A stretch of 64,000 nucleotides of DNA from Onchocerca volvulus (Eukaryota > Nematoda > Chromadorea > Rhabditida > Onchocercidae), in NCBI GenBank assembly GCA_000499405.2, contig HG738137.1, forward strand, positions 12,088,121 to 12,152,120, written 5' to 3'. Positions within the stretch are counted from its first letter, which is position 1, and each line of letters starts with the position of its first letter. Position numbers and translations under genes: made by a program. Under the pieces are notes generated by a model. That model was given only the letters and a program-made list of their open reading frames with translations. It ran no database searches and was not told the origin of the DNA. Shown here one piece after another: positions 25,155 through 36,795 of this stretch.

Positions 25155-27184
25155 TATATATAAACATTTTTTTTTGCAAAAATCATAAATAGTTTGTCGA
25201 ATGTATGAATTTAATGATAATCCTGTGATTAGATATTTTTATTTTATATTACCAAAAAGAAAGCAAAAAAAAAAAGGCAAAAATTGAAAAAAGGAAAAAC
25301 AAGCATGGATAAATAGAAAAAGGATAAAATTTAAAAAAAAAAAAAAATTAATCTTATTAGAATTTATAATCGTTCATACATATTCCCTTTTTTCTCTTTT
25401 TTTTAAGAATCAAGTTTTATGAGGCTTTTGCGGGTTTCTTTTTCTTTCCTTTTTTTTTCCTTTCTTCATTTTTAATTCGTATTATCATTTCTGAAATTTA
25501 CTGCCAAAAATTTCTATTTCATTCGAAATAAAATTGATGGAAAAGAAGGAGGAAAAAAGGAATAAATTTAACAAATGATAGAATGAACGAAATTGAAATT
25601 TGTACAAATTTTATGAAATTAATTAAAAAGAAGAAAATTCATAAATTTTATTCGAATTAATTATGACTTTATTACTTATCATTGCAAATTACTAGGATAT
25701 TGTTTGTTTAATAGAAATATTTTTAGAAATATTCTAGTATTTTAATTAGTAAGAATCTAGCCTTATTAAAATTTTTAGCTAAAATTCACTTTATTAGAAG
25801 CTATGTGAATACTTAATTATGTTATCGCCTAAATATCACATCATTTTGATCATATTTATTCTTTCTATTTAGTTTTTTATTTGAACGTAACTCACGTAAG
25901 CTTATACGTATTTTCATACTCACGTAAGCTTATACGTATTTCCATCTTAATTAAAATGTAATTTATATGAGATGAAAGAAAAAAAAAAGAAATGCAAATT
26001 TTGTAATTCTGCTCAACTTTTTTATGTGCACTGATTATATATTTATCATTTTTATCTTTTTCTCTCCAGTCTTTCCTTTTTTTTTCTTTCCATTATTATT
26101 CAGAAAATGCAATGTTAGTACGATTCGTGTTGTATAATTAATTAATTAATTGATTCTTTTGTTTTTTTCCCCGTTCCTCCGCTCTTCCACTGACTTTCCC
26201 ATGTATCAATTATCTTTTTTTTCTTTTTTTTTTTGTTTATTCTAGAATGAAGCAAAAAAAAAGTAAAGATAAGCTGCCATTTAATGTGATATTTGTAATT
26301 AATATATTTGATTAAATTATGTGATAACAGTATGATAAAAATGATTATTTGCTAAATTTTCCTTTTCCTTTTCTAAAACCAAAAATGAAAAAAAATGGTG
26401 TTAAAATTAATTCATAAAAAATTTTTCATGAAAGTTTACTTGAATATCAAAAAATTTGCTTTCACATTGAATCATTAATACTATGTTGTCATATATTAAA
26501 TTAGCTGCTTACAAATATTATAATAATTCAAATCAAAAAAAACAAAAAAAAGTGAAATGAGCAAATATACATTTATTAATTGACCGATTAATTCAGGAAT
26601 ATAATTTTAATATGAGATATTATAAGAAAAATGTTCTTTACTTGGTAAAATTAACTTTAAATATCAAAAAATTTGCTTCCATCAATATCAGTTATTAAAC
26701 CAATAATTATCATTTGGATGCAAAGTATCGTTATCAGTTCAGAAAAAAACTTATCACTTAAGAAATATATTGGCTGGTTTAATTTTATTTCTTTATTCAT
26801 TTATAAAATTTTGTCATAGAAATAATGAAATGCGTCATGGTCAGTGTTTGAAAATTTTATTATTAATATTTATTGACATATTACGCATCTACATTCGTCG
26901 CTATAATAGCTAAAAAACGTCAAGAGTAAGTAGAAATATTAGCTTTTTTCTTCTTAACATCAATTTTTTTTTTTGCAGAAATAAAATAGTTTAAAATTAA
27001 TAATTTATTGCATTCATTTGAAAGAATTCGTTTAGAATTTTATTAACTGAAAAATGAAAAGAAAAAAACATTGGTTTATTGAAAATGCTTCCAATGAAGT
27101 ATTTCTTTTATAAAGTTCGAAATCTTATTATGCAGAAAGTTTATTATTAAAGCTTGGCATTTTTAAAATGGAAAAAAAAGTGGT

Positions 27185-27445
27185 ATATATTTAGCATAAA
27201 CAATTATTGAGGATGCATATTAGGCGTAAATAATTACTAAATATGCATAATTAGGCACAGATAATTACTAAGCACACATATTGGACGTATGTTATTTCAA
27301 ATATATTAATTAAGTATAACTAATTATTAAATATAAACTTATCAGGCGTAAATAATTGTTACGCAACACATTAGGTAAAAATATTAAATATATAAATATT
27401 AGGAGTAAATAATTAGTAAATATACATATTTTGCTTAAGGATTAC
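27185..27445. repeat. Degenerate tandem repeat, about 36-bp unit
   Basis: Repeated variants of an ATATTAGGCGTAAATAATTA-type unit with drifting length, roughly seven copies. Divergence between copies indicates an old array. Confidence 0.6.
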
Positions 27446-27686
27446 GAATCATTGATGTATGTTAAAAGTTAAGAATTAAGAATTATTTAATATAGGTATT
27501 GCACAGATAATAGTAGTATGATAATAGGGCAATAAGTATAATTAATCACAGAAATAGTAATAATTATAGCAAAAATAATAATGAAAACATAAACATATAT
27601 TGTAAATAATAATTTCAATTCTTCAAAATTTACGTATTTCTTACCGTAATTAATGGCAAGATTTATGTTAGTAATTTCAAAATGAT

Positions 27687-27785
27687 ATATAATTATAATT
27701 GTTTATTTACTTTATTATACTTGTATTTGTTTTTGTATAATTATAATTGTTTATTCACTTTATTATACTTGTATTTGTTTGTTTT
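27687..27785. repeat. 48-bp tandem doublet
   Basis: Two nearly identical copies of a segment beginning TATAATTATAATTGTTTATT and ending CTTGTATTTGTTTTTG; they differ at one or two bases, suggesting recent duplication. Confidence 0.8.
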
Positions 27786-28924
27786 TCTCATTGTTTACTT
27801 GTAATTATTCAATTATTCTAGCATTTAGCATTTTTTTGGTCAATTTTCTTACGCCGTTTATATTCATAATCAATAATTTATTTCAATTTTTTGCAAACAA
27901 ATTTTTATTTGATGATTGAATTCAAATTCTAAGCCATGTTAATTCGTTGAAATGCATATGTACATTCTGATTATATGTTATTTAAATGATAAATAATAAA
28001 AATTGACAATGAATTTGGTTCTTTGCCAATATATATGTAAAAATTTTCTTTAAGCTGACTCAAAAGATTGTTTTAAAGTATAAATTAATTCATGTATATA
28101 TTTTTTTAATTTATTATTATAACAGTTTAGTATTTAACATCTTCTTATGTAGTTTATTAAATAGTGGCTTTAAATTAAATAAGATATAATAATCTATGAT
28201 CAAGGAAGTGATAATGATCATATCATATGCAAATAAGGTAAATAACTTACGTTAACAGTTTTAGTTTAAGAAAGAGCAATATAAAAATTTATCTCAAGTT
28301 AACCAGTTATAAATATTAAATTTTTGGTACTGTGCTTTAAAACAAAAAAAAATTTGGTAAATTAAAATACATCATATGGATAATAATTTTTAACTGTTAC
28401 TTTTCTTTAAATTAAATTTTACAAATATTCTTTAATTTTTCATTTTCTGTAAATGAAAGCTAAAAAATTCAAATCAAAATGAATAACAATAACCATTGAA
28501 CATAATTTGACAACATATCAACATAATAGGATATGCATTAAAATTAAAAGATCAAAAAAAAAAAACTTTTTTTTGCATAATTATAAAAATTTATTACATA
28601 AAAATAGCTAATAAATGAATAATTTATATTATTTATATTTGATTATAATTTAAATAATTCATTAAAAGTATCAATCATTTTCATTTTTTCCTTTTACTTC
28701 CTTCCATTAAATAATTCAAATCAATATATTGAAATGATTTGCAAATGCATGAAATGCATGAATTTGAACAAATTTGTCAAATCCAGTATGAAATGACAAT
28801 AATTATTGCTTTTTATCGTAAAGACATACATTGAGCACAAATTGAAGAGTTACTCATTTCTTGTTTATAATAACAAAGATGAATGAAATGAATGAGCAAT
28901 TGAGGATTGATTGTATTGTTTGTT

Positions 28925-29330
28925 CCGATTCAAGAAATTTATAGCAGAATTGCTTCGATTCAAATATAATTGAAAAAATTTTGATTTAAAATATATTAAA
29001 GATTATCTTCGGTTAAAGTGGATTAGAATTGTTTCAGTATCTTGATATTTGTTTCTTTTTGAAGTATATTAGAATTTGTTGGCTTAAAATACATTTGGAT
29101 TATTCCGCTTTAAAATGTAAGCAGATTATCCCGATTTGGAATGTTTTAGAATTGTTAAGGTATAAAATATATTAAAGTTGCTCCAGTTTAAAGTATAATA
29201 GGAATTTCCCAATTTAAATATTTTAGGATTTTTTAATTTAAATAATATATTTTAAATTGTTCCGGTTTAAAGTTTATTACAACTCCTCCGTTTTAAAAAT
29301 ATAATGAAATTGTTCAAATTTAAACTGAAC
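28925..29330. repeat. Degenerate tandem repeat, about 32-bp unit
   Basis: About a dozen diverged copies of a unit like TTGTTCCGGTTTAAAGTATA followed by TTAGAA. The period is irregular by a few bases. No coding frame. Confidence 0.65.
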
Positions 29331-30085
29331 TAAGATTAATTTCATGAATAAATCAGCATTTCTATTTGTTTAATATATTTTCGATAGTTTTTTTTTTTTG
29401 GATGAATTTAATTTATCAAAATAAATGTGCATGCTTGTTCATGCAGTTTCTTGGAATAAAATATTCTCTTTAATCAAAATTTTTATCATTAGAAAAGAAA
29501 TATTTTCAATTTTCAATTATTTGTCCACCAGTAATCCACAATTTCAATCTTAGTAATTATCAAAAAAAAAAAAAAAAAAAATATTTCGTAATTTTAAATT
29601 ATTCATCCAATGTTAGTCGTTATTCCAAGCAAAAATTGTTAAAATTTTCGGAGAAAATTATCTTTTTTTTTTCACTTACCTTATTTCTATTTAAATTGCT
29701 ATAAATTAATAAAGCTATTGGCATAGAAAAAGTCTGAAATAATTATTTAAAGTTAAAGCTCTTGCAATTGAGCAAAATTCAAATTTTACAATTTCTACAA
29801 CCTTTGGTCTTTCAAATCGCGACAAATTCGTTACACTAAGATTAATAATTGCATCTCACAAAGCTTCCGATTGGCAAAATCTTTCGAAATAATCAATAAA
29901 ATCAGTACAATGTGAAATGCTTTAAAAAGTTTATTTCATTTTTCCAATTGTATTAAATTGTATTAAATCATTCATTGTTTAGTGGGATGAATTTGGCATA
30001 AAATTTGTCAAAAAGAGAAATCGCTGCAAAATTCATTAATGAGTTGAAAAATAAAAGAAATTAGAATAAATGATAAAAATTGGTT

Positions 30086-30293
30086 TCAGATTAGCTACAG
30101 GTATCCGATTTCGAGTTAGTTGTATATGTATTAATTTCAGAGTAATCATATATTCATTAATTTCAGATCAGACAACGATTTTGAATTGATTATATACATA
30201 TTTTTCACATTAGTTAGCATATATATCGATACCAAGTTATATATATATATACATCGATTTCAGATTAGCTGCACAAATAATCGATTTCTGATT

Positions 30294-30347
<54 letters not shown>

Positions 30348-30440
30348 NNTATATAGCTAAAATTGATATTTATATCAATTTCGGACTAATCATATATACA
30401 TCGATTTCAGATTAATCATATATTATCGATTTGAGATTAG
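30086..30440. repeat. Degenerate TCGATTTCAGATTAG minisatellite around a (CT)n run
   Basis: Many variants of ATATCGATTTCAGATTAGCT (also spelt TTCAGAGTAATCATATAT) lie on both sides of a pure CT run at 30296-30347. The CT run is followed by two undetermined bases (30348-30349), so its true length is probably not resolved. Confidence 0.7.
30296..30349. repeat. (CT)n microsatellite ending in two N
   Basis: About 26 CT units followed by NN, the only ambiguous bases seen in the window. This marks an assembly join or collapsed repeat. Confidence 0.95.
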
Positions 30441-31045
30441 TAATTTGTGAAATGATGCTGTTGTAATGAAACTTCATTTGCTTCAATAATATTTAGCATT
30501 AATATCAGCATAACATTTTTCTTAAACATTTTTCTACAGGATTTTTCTACAGGCTTAAACATTTTTCTACAGGAAATTTTAATTATAATTTAAAATTGAT
30601 AAATTCCAAAACTTCGCCTTTTCATTATTTAGTAATTTATAGATGACATGCTAATTATTGATTTCTTTCTTGTTTATCACAAAAGTTATTTAACATGCCT
30701 AAAATAGCATGTAGGCTTTTACTTGTTATTATTAGCTTTTTATGCAGATTATCAAAAGGATTAAAAAACGGATTAAGAAAAAGAAAAACAAATGTTTGAA
30801 TAAATTGTTATTAGTAAAAAAAGATTATTTTTTTCGTGTAATTATTGTTATCAGATTAAAATTTTAATAATATTATAGATGACAGCAAGTAAACAAACAA
30901 AAAAGAAAAAAAAAAAGTAAATGAAAGGAAAACGAAAAATTTTCTTCGTTAATCCTTGAAAAGTCAATTATATCAATTTTTCTTCTCAATGAAGTAATTT
31001 TTTCATTTCTTTCATTTCTCTCGTAATTGCATTTTTCTTCCATTC

Positions 31046-31047
<2 letters not shown>

Positions 31048-31085
<38 letters not shown>
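31048..31085. repeat. poly(A) tract, 38 nt
   Basis: Continuous A run. The poly-Phe frame on the opposite strand is its translation, not a gene. Confidence 0.93.
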
Positions 31086-31088
<3 letters not shown>

Positions 31089-31604
31089 AAAAGTAAAAAA
31101 AAAGAATGGAAAAAAGTTTCATTTCGAGTATTTAAAATACTTTCGCTCAAATTAAATTTCAATTTTTGCAATTTCACATTTCAAATTTGATTTATGTTTT
31201 CTCATTCGAATTCATCTTTCATCTAATCTGAATGATATTAAAGAAATTGTAAAAGTAAATTTTTTGTAAAAAAATAATTTCATAATCTTAGTATTTCACT
31301 TATCGCTTCTTTCAAAAAATTGTATTTTTTCGTTTTTTCTTTCTAATTAATTTGACGATTAATTTGTTTTTATTTTCTCATAACCTGGATATTAATTACT
31401 TCATGCCTATTATTTTAATCAGTAATAATTGAACCTTTAGTTTTTAATTTTTTTAAAATTTTACCTTTTCCAACAAAAATTCTTTTTCATTTGAAATCCA
31501 TTTTTCTTTTTTAAATTAAAAATTTTTTTTGTAATTTCACCTTTTTAATTCTGATAATTATTTTTACCGAATTTTTTTCATCATCTAAATAAATAAAAAT
31601 GTAA

Positions 31605-32714
31605 GTAGATGCTGTAGCTTGTCGCGTAACTTGACAATTTCTTCATCGATTACTTTCAATTTTGATATAACCTTGCATTCCAATAGACGTTCTTTTTTAT
31701 GTAGACATACTTTTTTTTACGTATCACGCTCGTGAAAGGTAAAAGCAAGTGAGCGAATGAATTTTTTGACCACGCCTTGCACCATGTTTGTTTTTATCAG
31801 CAGACTGAATCTATCCGTCATGCCTACTTACTGCATTCATTTTTGCATAACTTTTAAGTTCTTCATGGATTGATTTGAAATATATTCAAATAGGCGCTAT
31901 TTAAACTTCTTCGTTTAGTTGTTGCTTTGTGAAGAATGCAACTGCGTTGCAAAAATGACTAGGTCATGATAGTGTATGATGAAATATTTCGTTCAAGCAA
32001 ATTATGGAATATCTTTTTGACTTTTAATATTAAGTCGTGTCTTGGATTGCCTCTTTGTCGTAAATTTCATTATTCATTTTGACACAACGTTTCAAGTTTT
32101 TAAATACTGATTTGAAATTTTGACACAGCGTTGCATTTAAATGGGTGCACGTTTCCATATAGATATACTTACTTTTTGTTACATCTCCGTAAGGATAAAC
32201 ATATTTCCCGCCAAAACGCTCCGATCAAAAACAAGCATAAGGATAAACATGCCCTCCGCCAAAATGCCGGAACGATAGACATGTTTCCCGCCAAAACACT
32301 GCGGTTAGCAGATAAACAAATGAGACCAGCCAATCATAAGGCGGCATGCTGGAAATTAGGATTCTTTCCTTCTTCAGCGCTAATCGGATTCTGGAGCAGA
32401 ATCAATTCAAGTTCGACAACAATTCGAATTCAACAAACAATTCAGTTCGGAGTTTCTACACCAGCACAGTAACAGTTCTACAGCGACACTGAGCTACAGC
32501 AACATATGTGTATAAAATCATGCGCGTATTCGAATACAATGTTGTGTCAAAATTTCAAACCAATAGGTAAAAACTTTCCGTTATCTAAGTTATTGAATTA
32601 ATATAGATAAGGCGCGTGGTTGAGGACTTCCGGAAATCCAAGATTTTGAACAAAGGAACATTGACATTTTTATTTAATAGACTATCTGGATCGGCCGCGC
32701 TCCGGTGCAGCTAG
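31605..32714 (+). mobile_element. Non-autonomous Helitron-derived element
   Basis: Shares both ends and several internal blocks with the Helitron at 18.5-20.7 kb: the left block (CATACTTTT..ACGTATCACG.CGTGA), AATTCAAGTTCGACAACAATTCG and GTTCGGAGTTTCTACA near 32400-32465 (against 19253-19315), CTGAGCTACAGCAAC, and the right block GATTTTGAACAAA.GAACATTGACATTTTTATTTA. It ends in a GC-rich hairpin-like stretch and CTAG at 32711-32714, followed by T, the Helitron 3' signature. It carries no recognisable Rep or helicase fragment, so it is non-autonomous. Unique internal cargo at about 32190-32360 includes three copies of an AAACATGTTTCCCGCCAAAA-like unit. The terminus is partly repeated just downstream (to 32757). 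Confidence 0.75.
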
Positions 32715-34148
32715 TCTATAAAATAAAAATGGTTAATAGTCCAGCTAGTCTATGTAAATAAAAATGGCTAATAGTATATAAACGTCTATTACTTGCTACA
32801 GTTATTTTGAAATTTTTAAAAAATTTCAAAACTTCGACTATTTCCGATAAAAAAATTTCAAAACATTTTCAAAATGCTTAATGTCAGAATGAAGGAATAT
32901 AAATTGAAGCCATTTATTTGGATTTAATTTACTAAGAATTTGAAATTATTACAAAACTTGGAAAAGTTTGAATATTGTTATAATTTGGCTAATTATGGCT
33001 AGTTTATGTTGATATAAAGGAATTATTCTTACAGTATGTAAACCAACTAAAATGGGCAAGAAAAAACTTCTTACTGTAGCAAAAAGTTTAAAATAGAAAT
33101 AGTAGACATTGTCTGGACTTATGACCAATAATGATGACCAGATGATCCGAATATCATCGATTAGCTTTAATTGATAACAAGTGATTAATTAATATTGTCA
33201 TTCAATAAACAATTAGATCGTTTTCATATTGTATCCTTACAATATTATTTCAGTCAATATATACGAAAAGATGACTTGATTCAGGTGATTCAAAAATTGA
33301 CACTTCAAATAGAAGATTTATCGTTCGGGAAGATAATTTTTTAAGGAATTTTGATTTCATATTAAATGGGAAATAAATGAAATATTATATATATATACAT
33401 ATATATTTTTTGAAGTATCATAGTTTTCAAAAAAAAAAAAAGAAATCATTTAATTAGAAATGGGAAAAGTTGTTAAAAATTGATGGAGATCATTAATTTC
33501 TTTGATAATATTAGACTATACATATTAAATGGATCTAATTAACTTAATTAATTCCTATATCAGTTTTAGACAAATGATATATTTCTTAATTAATCATTAT
33601 TTCCATGAAGGTTTTGTATCATTTCATGATACAAAGTTCTGTGTCATTTTATGAAAGTTACGTATCATTTCATGAAGGTTATGTATCACGTATCACTTCA
33701 TAAAGGTTACGTGAAATCCAGCATTCATTGCCTCTTATTTAAAAGTACATGAAAATTAACAACATTTATTTCGCAACATCGACCGACAAAAACTCGTTAC
33801 AATAAGATAAACAATTTAAAAATTTGAATGAAAAAGAAACCGAAAAAAATTTTCCAGAAATTTCCAAAAAATTTTTTAACGATATTTTAAATGAAATTAA
33901 TATCAATTCTAAACTTTTTCTTGTCAGTTTTAGATATTATGAATTAATAGCTAACAAATAATATGCATTTCTTAATTTTCACTGAATTTCTAACCTTTAA
34001 AATTCTCACTTTTTTAATCGAATTTTAATTAAATTTTCATTTTACACTTCTAATTTTATTAATTTTTTTAATCAAAAAGGGAAAAAATCACCTCAACATT
34101 TGTTAATTCGAAATGTTTCATGTAAAATGGCAAATGGGCAGACGGATA

Positions 34149-34215
34149 CACATGACAGACAGACAGACACACACACCATGAAGACATATCAATTCTGTAT
34201 CTGTCTGCCTGTCTG
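34149..34215. repeat. GACA/TGTC inverted repeat
   Basis: A GACAGACAGACAGACACACAC run is followed about 40 bp later by CTGTCTGCCTGTCTGAC. The two arms can pair into a hairpin. Confidence 0.75.
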
Positions 34216-35804
34216 ACTTGTTCACAATGTATTGATTGGACGTAGTATGTTCGAGGATTGTTGTATTGTCTGCTCTGGTTGATTATGGGCTTTGTGTGTG
34301 CATTATTGAATTTTCATTTGAGTGCATAAACAAATTCAAGTATTTATATATCGAATTATTTGGGTACACGTATGAGCACGTGGAAATACGTGGGTTCGGA
34401 ATACACCCATTTATATTGATGTGCTTTCTTTTTTAGATATTTTTAATGCCGGAGGTGAGAATGCAGGGTACGTGTACATACATGTTTTTAATATATATAT
34501 GCGTTAGAAATTGCCTTCATTATATGTGTAATATATGTAAACAGTATAGGTGAAATATATGTTACGTACACGTGCGCATACTTACATGCTGCATATAACA
34601 TTTATACCATATGTACACGTACTTGTGATTTCATATACATTAGATTTTGTTTAGGAAAAATTGTAAAACTTCATTATGATGATAACGTTACTGTGATAAT
34701 GAAGAAATGTGGAGAAGTGTGATAAAAACAATGCAACATATCGATCAACGTGATCAGCATGTAATCACGTGTGATAGTTTTTCGAGAAATCATTTGGGAG
34801 TGAATCGACCTTACTTTTTAGATTTCAGATGATCACCGTGTAACAGAATTGATAATTAATCTACTTATCAGAAAAGTATTAATCTCTCATTTGATCATTC
34901 AGAAAATTTTTAATTAATCGATAGTTGATTTGAAATATATATTAACTTCATCTACTTTATTAGAACTGGAATATGTATCTTATGATGATTGATGGCGAAA
35001 AGCGATGAAACGATGACTTGTATGATTATTAAAAAGGATCAAAGGTCAGTTTAGATCAGATAATCTTATCTAACACCTATACCAACATAATTAGTTTTCA
35101 TTGTTACTTTGATAGTTCTAAAAGCATAATTTATAACAGTAATTGACATATTTTCGAATGTCAAATTTCACATTTGATATAATTTTAATTTTACACAGAT
35201 TATTCCGGATTTCGGAACAATTTATAAATAACGTATCTTACGTGATACTTCTAAATCGCTTGATGTAAGCAGATTTCTCTGATAGCTTGAAGTTGGTATT
35301 GTTAATTCTTTGATTCATTCTTGCAAATTTTCACGTCATAAAAACGTATAACTTTTACGAATAAGTTATCCTTTTCTTTCAGATATCTTTATCTTATTTT
35401 TCCCGACATACAACGATTTTACTTTGTTCTTTTGATGACCTTTGACAAATGTTTATGAGTTTTCAATATATTGGATGATTTAAATTCGCCTGATATATAT
35501 CTTGTGCGATAATATATGTAAGTAAGATATAGAAGTTCTATGAACATATTGTTTTATTTGGAGCACACTAATAAACTGTTTTTAATTAATTTTGAAATAA
35601 TTTTTAGACAGTTTTAAAATACTTTTAAGTTATTATTATTATCCGTTTAGTATTTAACGTTGACAGGGATGTTTGGTGAATCTCAGTGATACGGTTTTGA
35701 AATGGTATTGAAAATCATTTCACAGTACTTTCTGCTTTAAACATATATTTAAAAACATTAAAAAGTTATTGCCTTTTTTTAATTTTTTTTTTCTTATAGC
35801 AGCT

Positions 35805-35834
35805 ATGACGAGTAGAAGTTACTACTCATTAGAG
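35805..35834 (+). CDS. Possible small start exon
   Basis: After a T-rich 3' splice site ending ATAGCAG, an ATG opens the ten codons MTSRSYYSLE and is followed by a GTAATT donor, in phase 0. This is the pattern expected of a trans-spliced nematode first exon. No second exon could be linked with confidence; a segment after the long poly(T)-CAG at 36880-36899 is a candidate. No function can be suggested. Confidence 0.2.
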
Positions 35835-36657
35835 GTAATTGTCGTCAAAATTACGATATTTTTAGTTTAAACAAGTCAAACAGATAAATTTGCATAATCT
35901 AGGAAATTTCTGGATATAATTGAATTAAATTAGCATTTCTTCAAATTAAGCGTATTCTATCAATTCACAAATATTAAATGTCATTTTTAAATACTGGCAT
36001 CATCTCGTTGATTGACCTAGTACTTGACTGTTTAAAAGAGATGTGAAAAACAGGTTTGCTAATGGATAAGGTTTAATTCAGTAAAACAATTGTTATTGAG
36101 ATGCGAAAGACAAAGGTCATATGTTCATAGGTTCAGTTATTTCTGTTCGATAAAACTTTTCCTACAGAGCGAGAGAAGAGAGAGAGAAAGGGAAAGTATG
36201 ATATCGTTGAAGGTGCATAATGAACTTTACTGATGTATTATCATTGGAAATATATTCGCATTTGATCATATAATGTCAGAATTTCATTGAACTAAATCAT
36301 ATTTAGGATATTCTCGATGTGAAACTTTCGAAAACATTCTTATGGTTTGGATAGTCTTGGAATTTTGTTCCTGTGATATCATCAAAAGCGTGATGTTCTC
36401 ATCTGATCGTATAATATCAGAATCTCACTGAAACGGATTATATTTAAGGTATTGTTAATGTAATTCTCAGTAGTAATTATGTAATTCGAGTAATCTTGGA
36501 GGTAATTTAATCATAACTTACTTACCAAATTTACAAAGTATCTTGCTGACTTTCTGATAGGTACATTTTATATCTATTAATTCAGGTAAAGCGAATAATG
36601 AAAAGAAATAAGATTTTTCAGTATATATCGTATAATTTAACCCAATAATATATCATT

Positions 36658-36795
36658 ATGTTCTATCATTATCATTCTATATTAAGCATTAATGATGATG
36701 CTTCGCACACCTGTTCTATCATTATCAATCTACACCAAGCAATAATGGATATTGCTTCGGACACCTGTTCTATCGTTATCATTCTCTATCAAACA
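36658..36795. repeat. Tandem repeat, about 54-bp unit
   Basis: Two full copies and one partial copy of a unit beginning TGTTCTATCATTATCA and ending GCTTCG.ACACC. The diverged pair just upstream (36250-36510, period about 139 bp) is unrelated in sequence. Confidence 0.75.

Larger units (their letters stand above)
25155..31600. other. Non-coding region with degenerate tandem repeats
   Basis: 3' flank of AP-2 followed by intergenic AT-rich DNA. No exon was supported on either strand. Holds a 29-bp doublet at 25887-25945, the degenerate arrays at 27185-27445 and 28925-29330, a 48-bp doublet at 27687-27785, the array at 30086-30440 and a poly(A) run at 31048-31085. Poly(A) signals for AP-2 (several AATAAA-like sites after 25.2 kb) cannot be told apart in such AT-rich sequence. 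Confidence 0.6.

Noticed and set aside
30086..30440. CRISPR-like regularly spaced repeats
   Set aside because: Units are degenerate and directly adjacent, without unique spacers, and the genome is clearly that of an animal.
32131..32472. 113-codon plus-strand frame in the second Helitron element
   Set aside because: Built from the repeated CCCGCCAAAA units and shared non-coding Helitron blocks; no resemblance to any protein.
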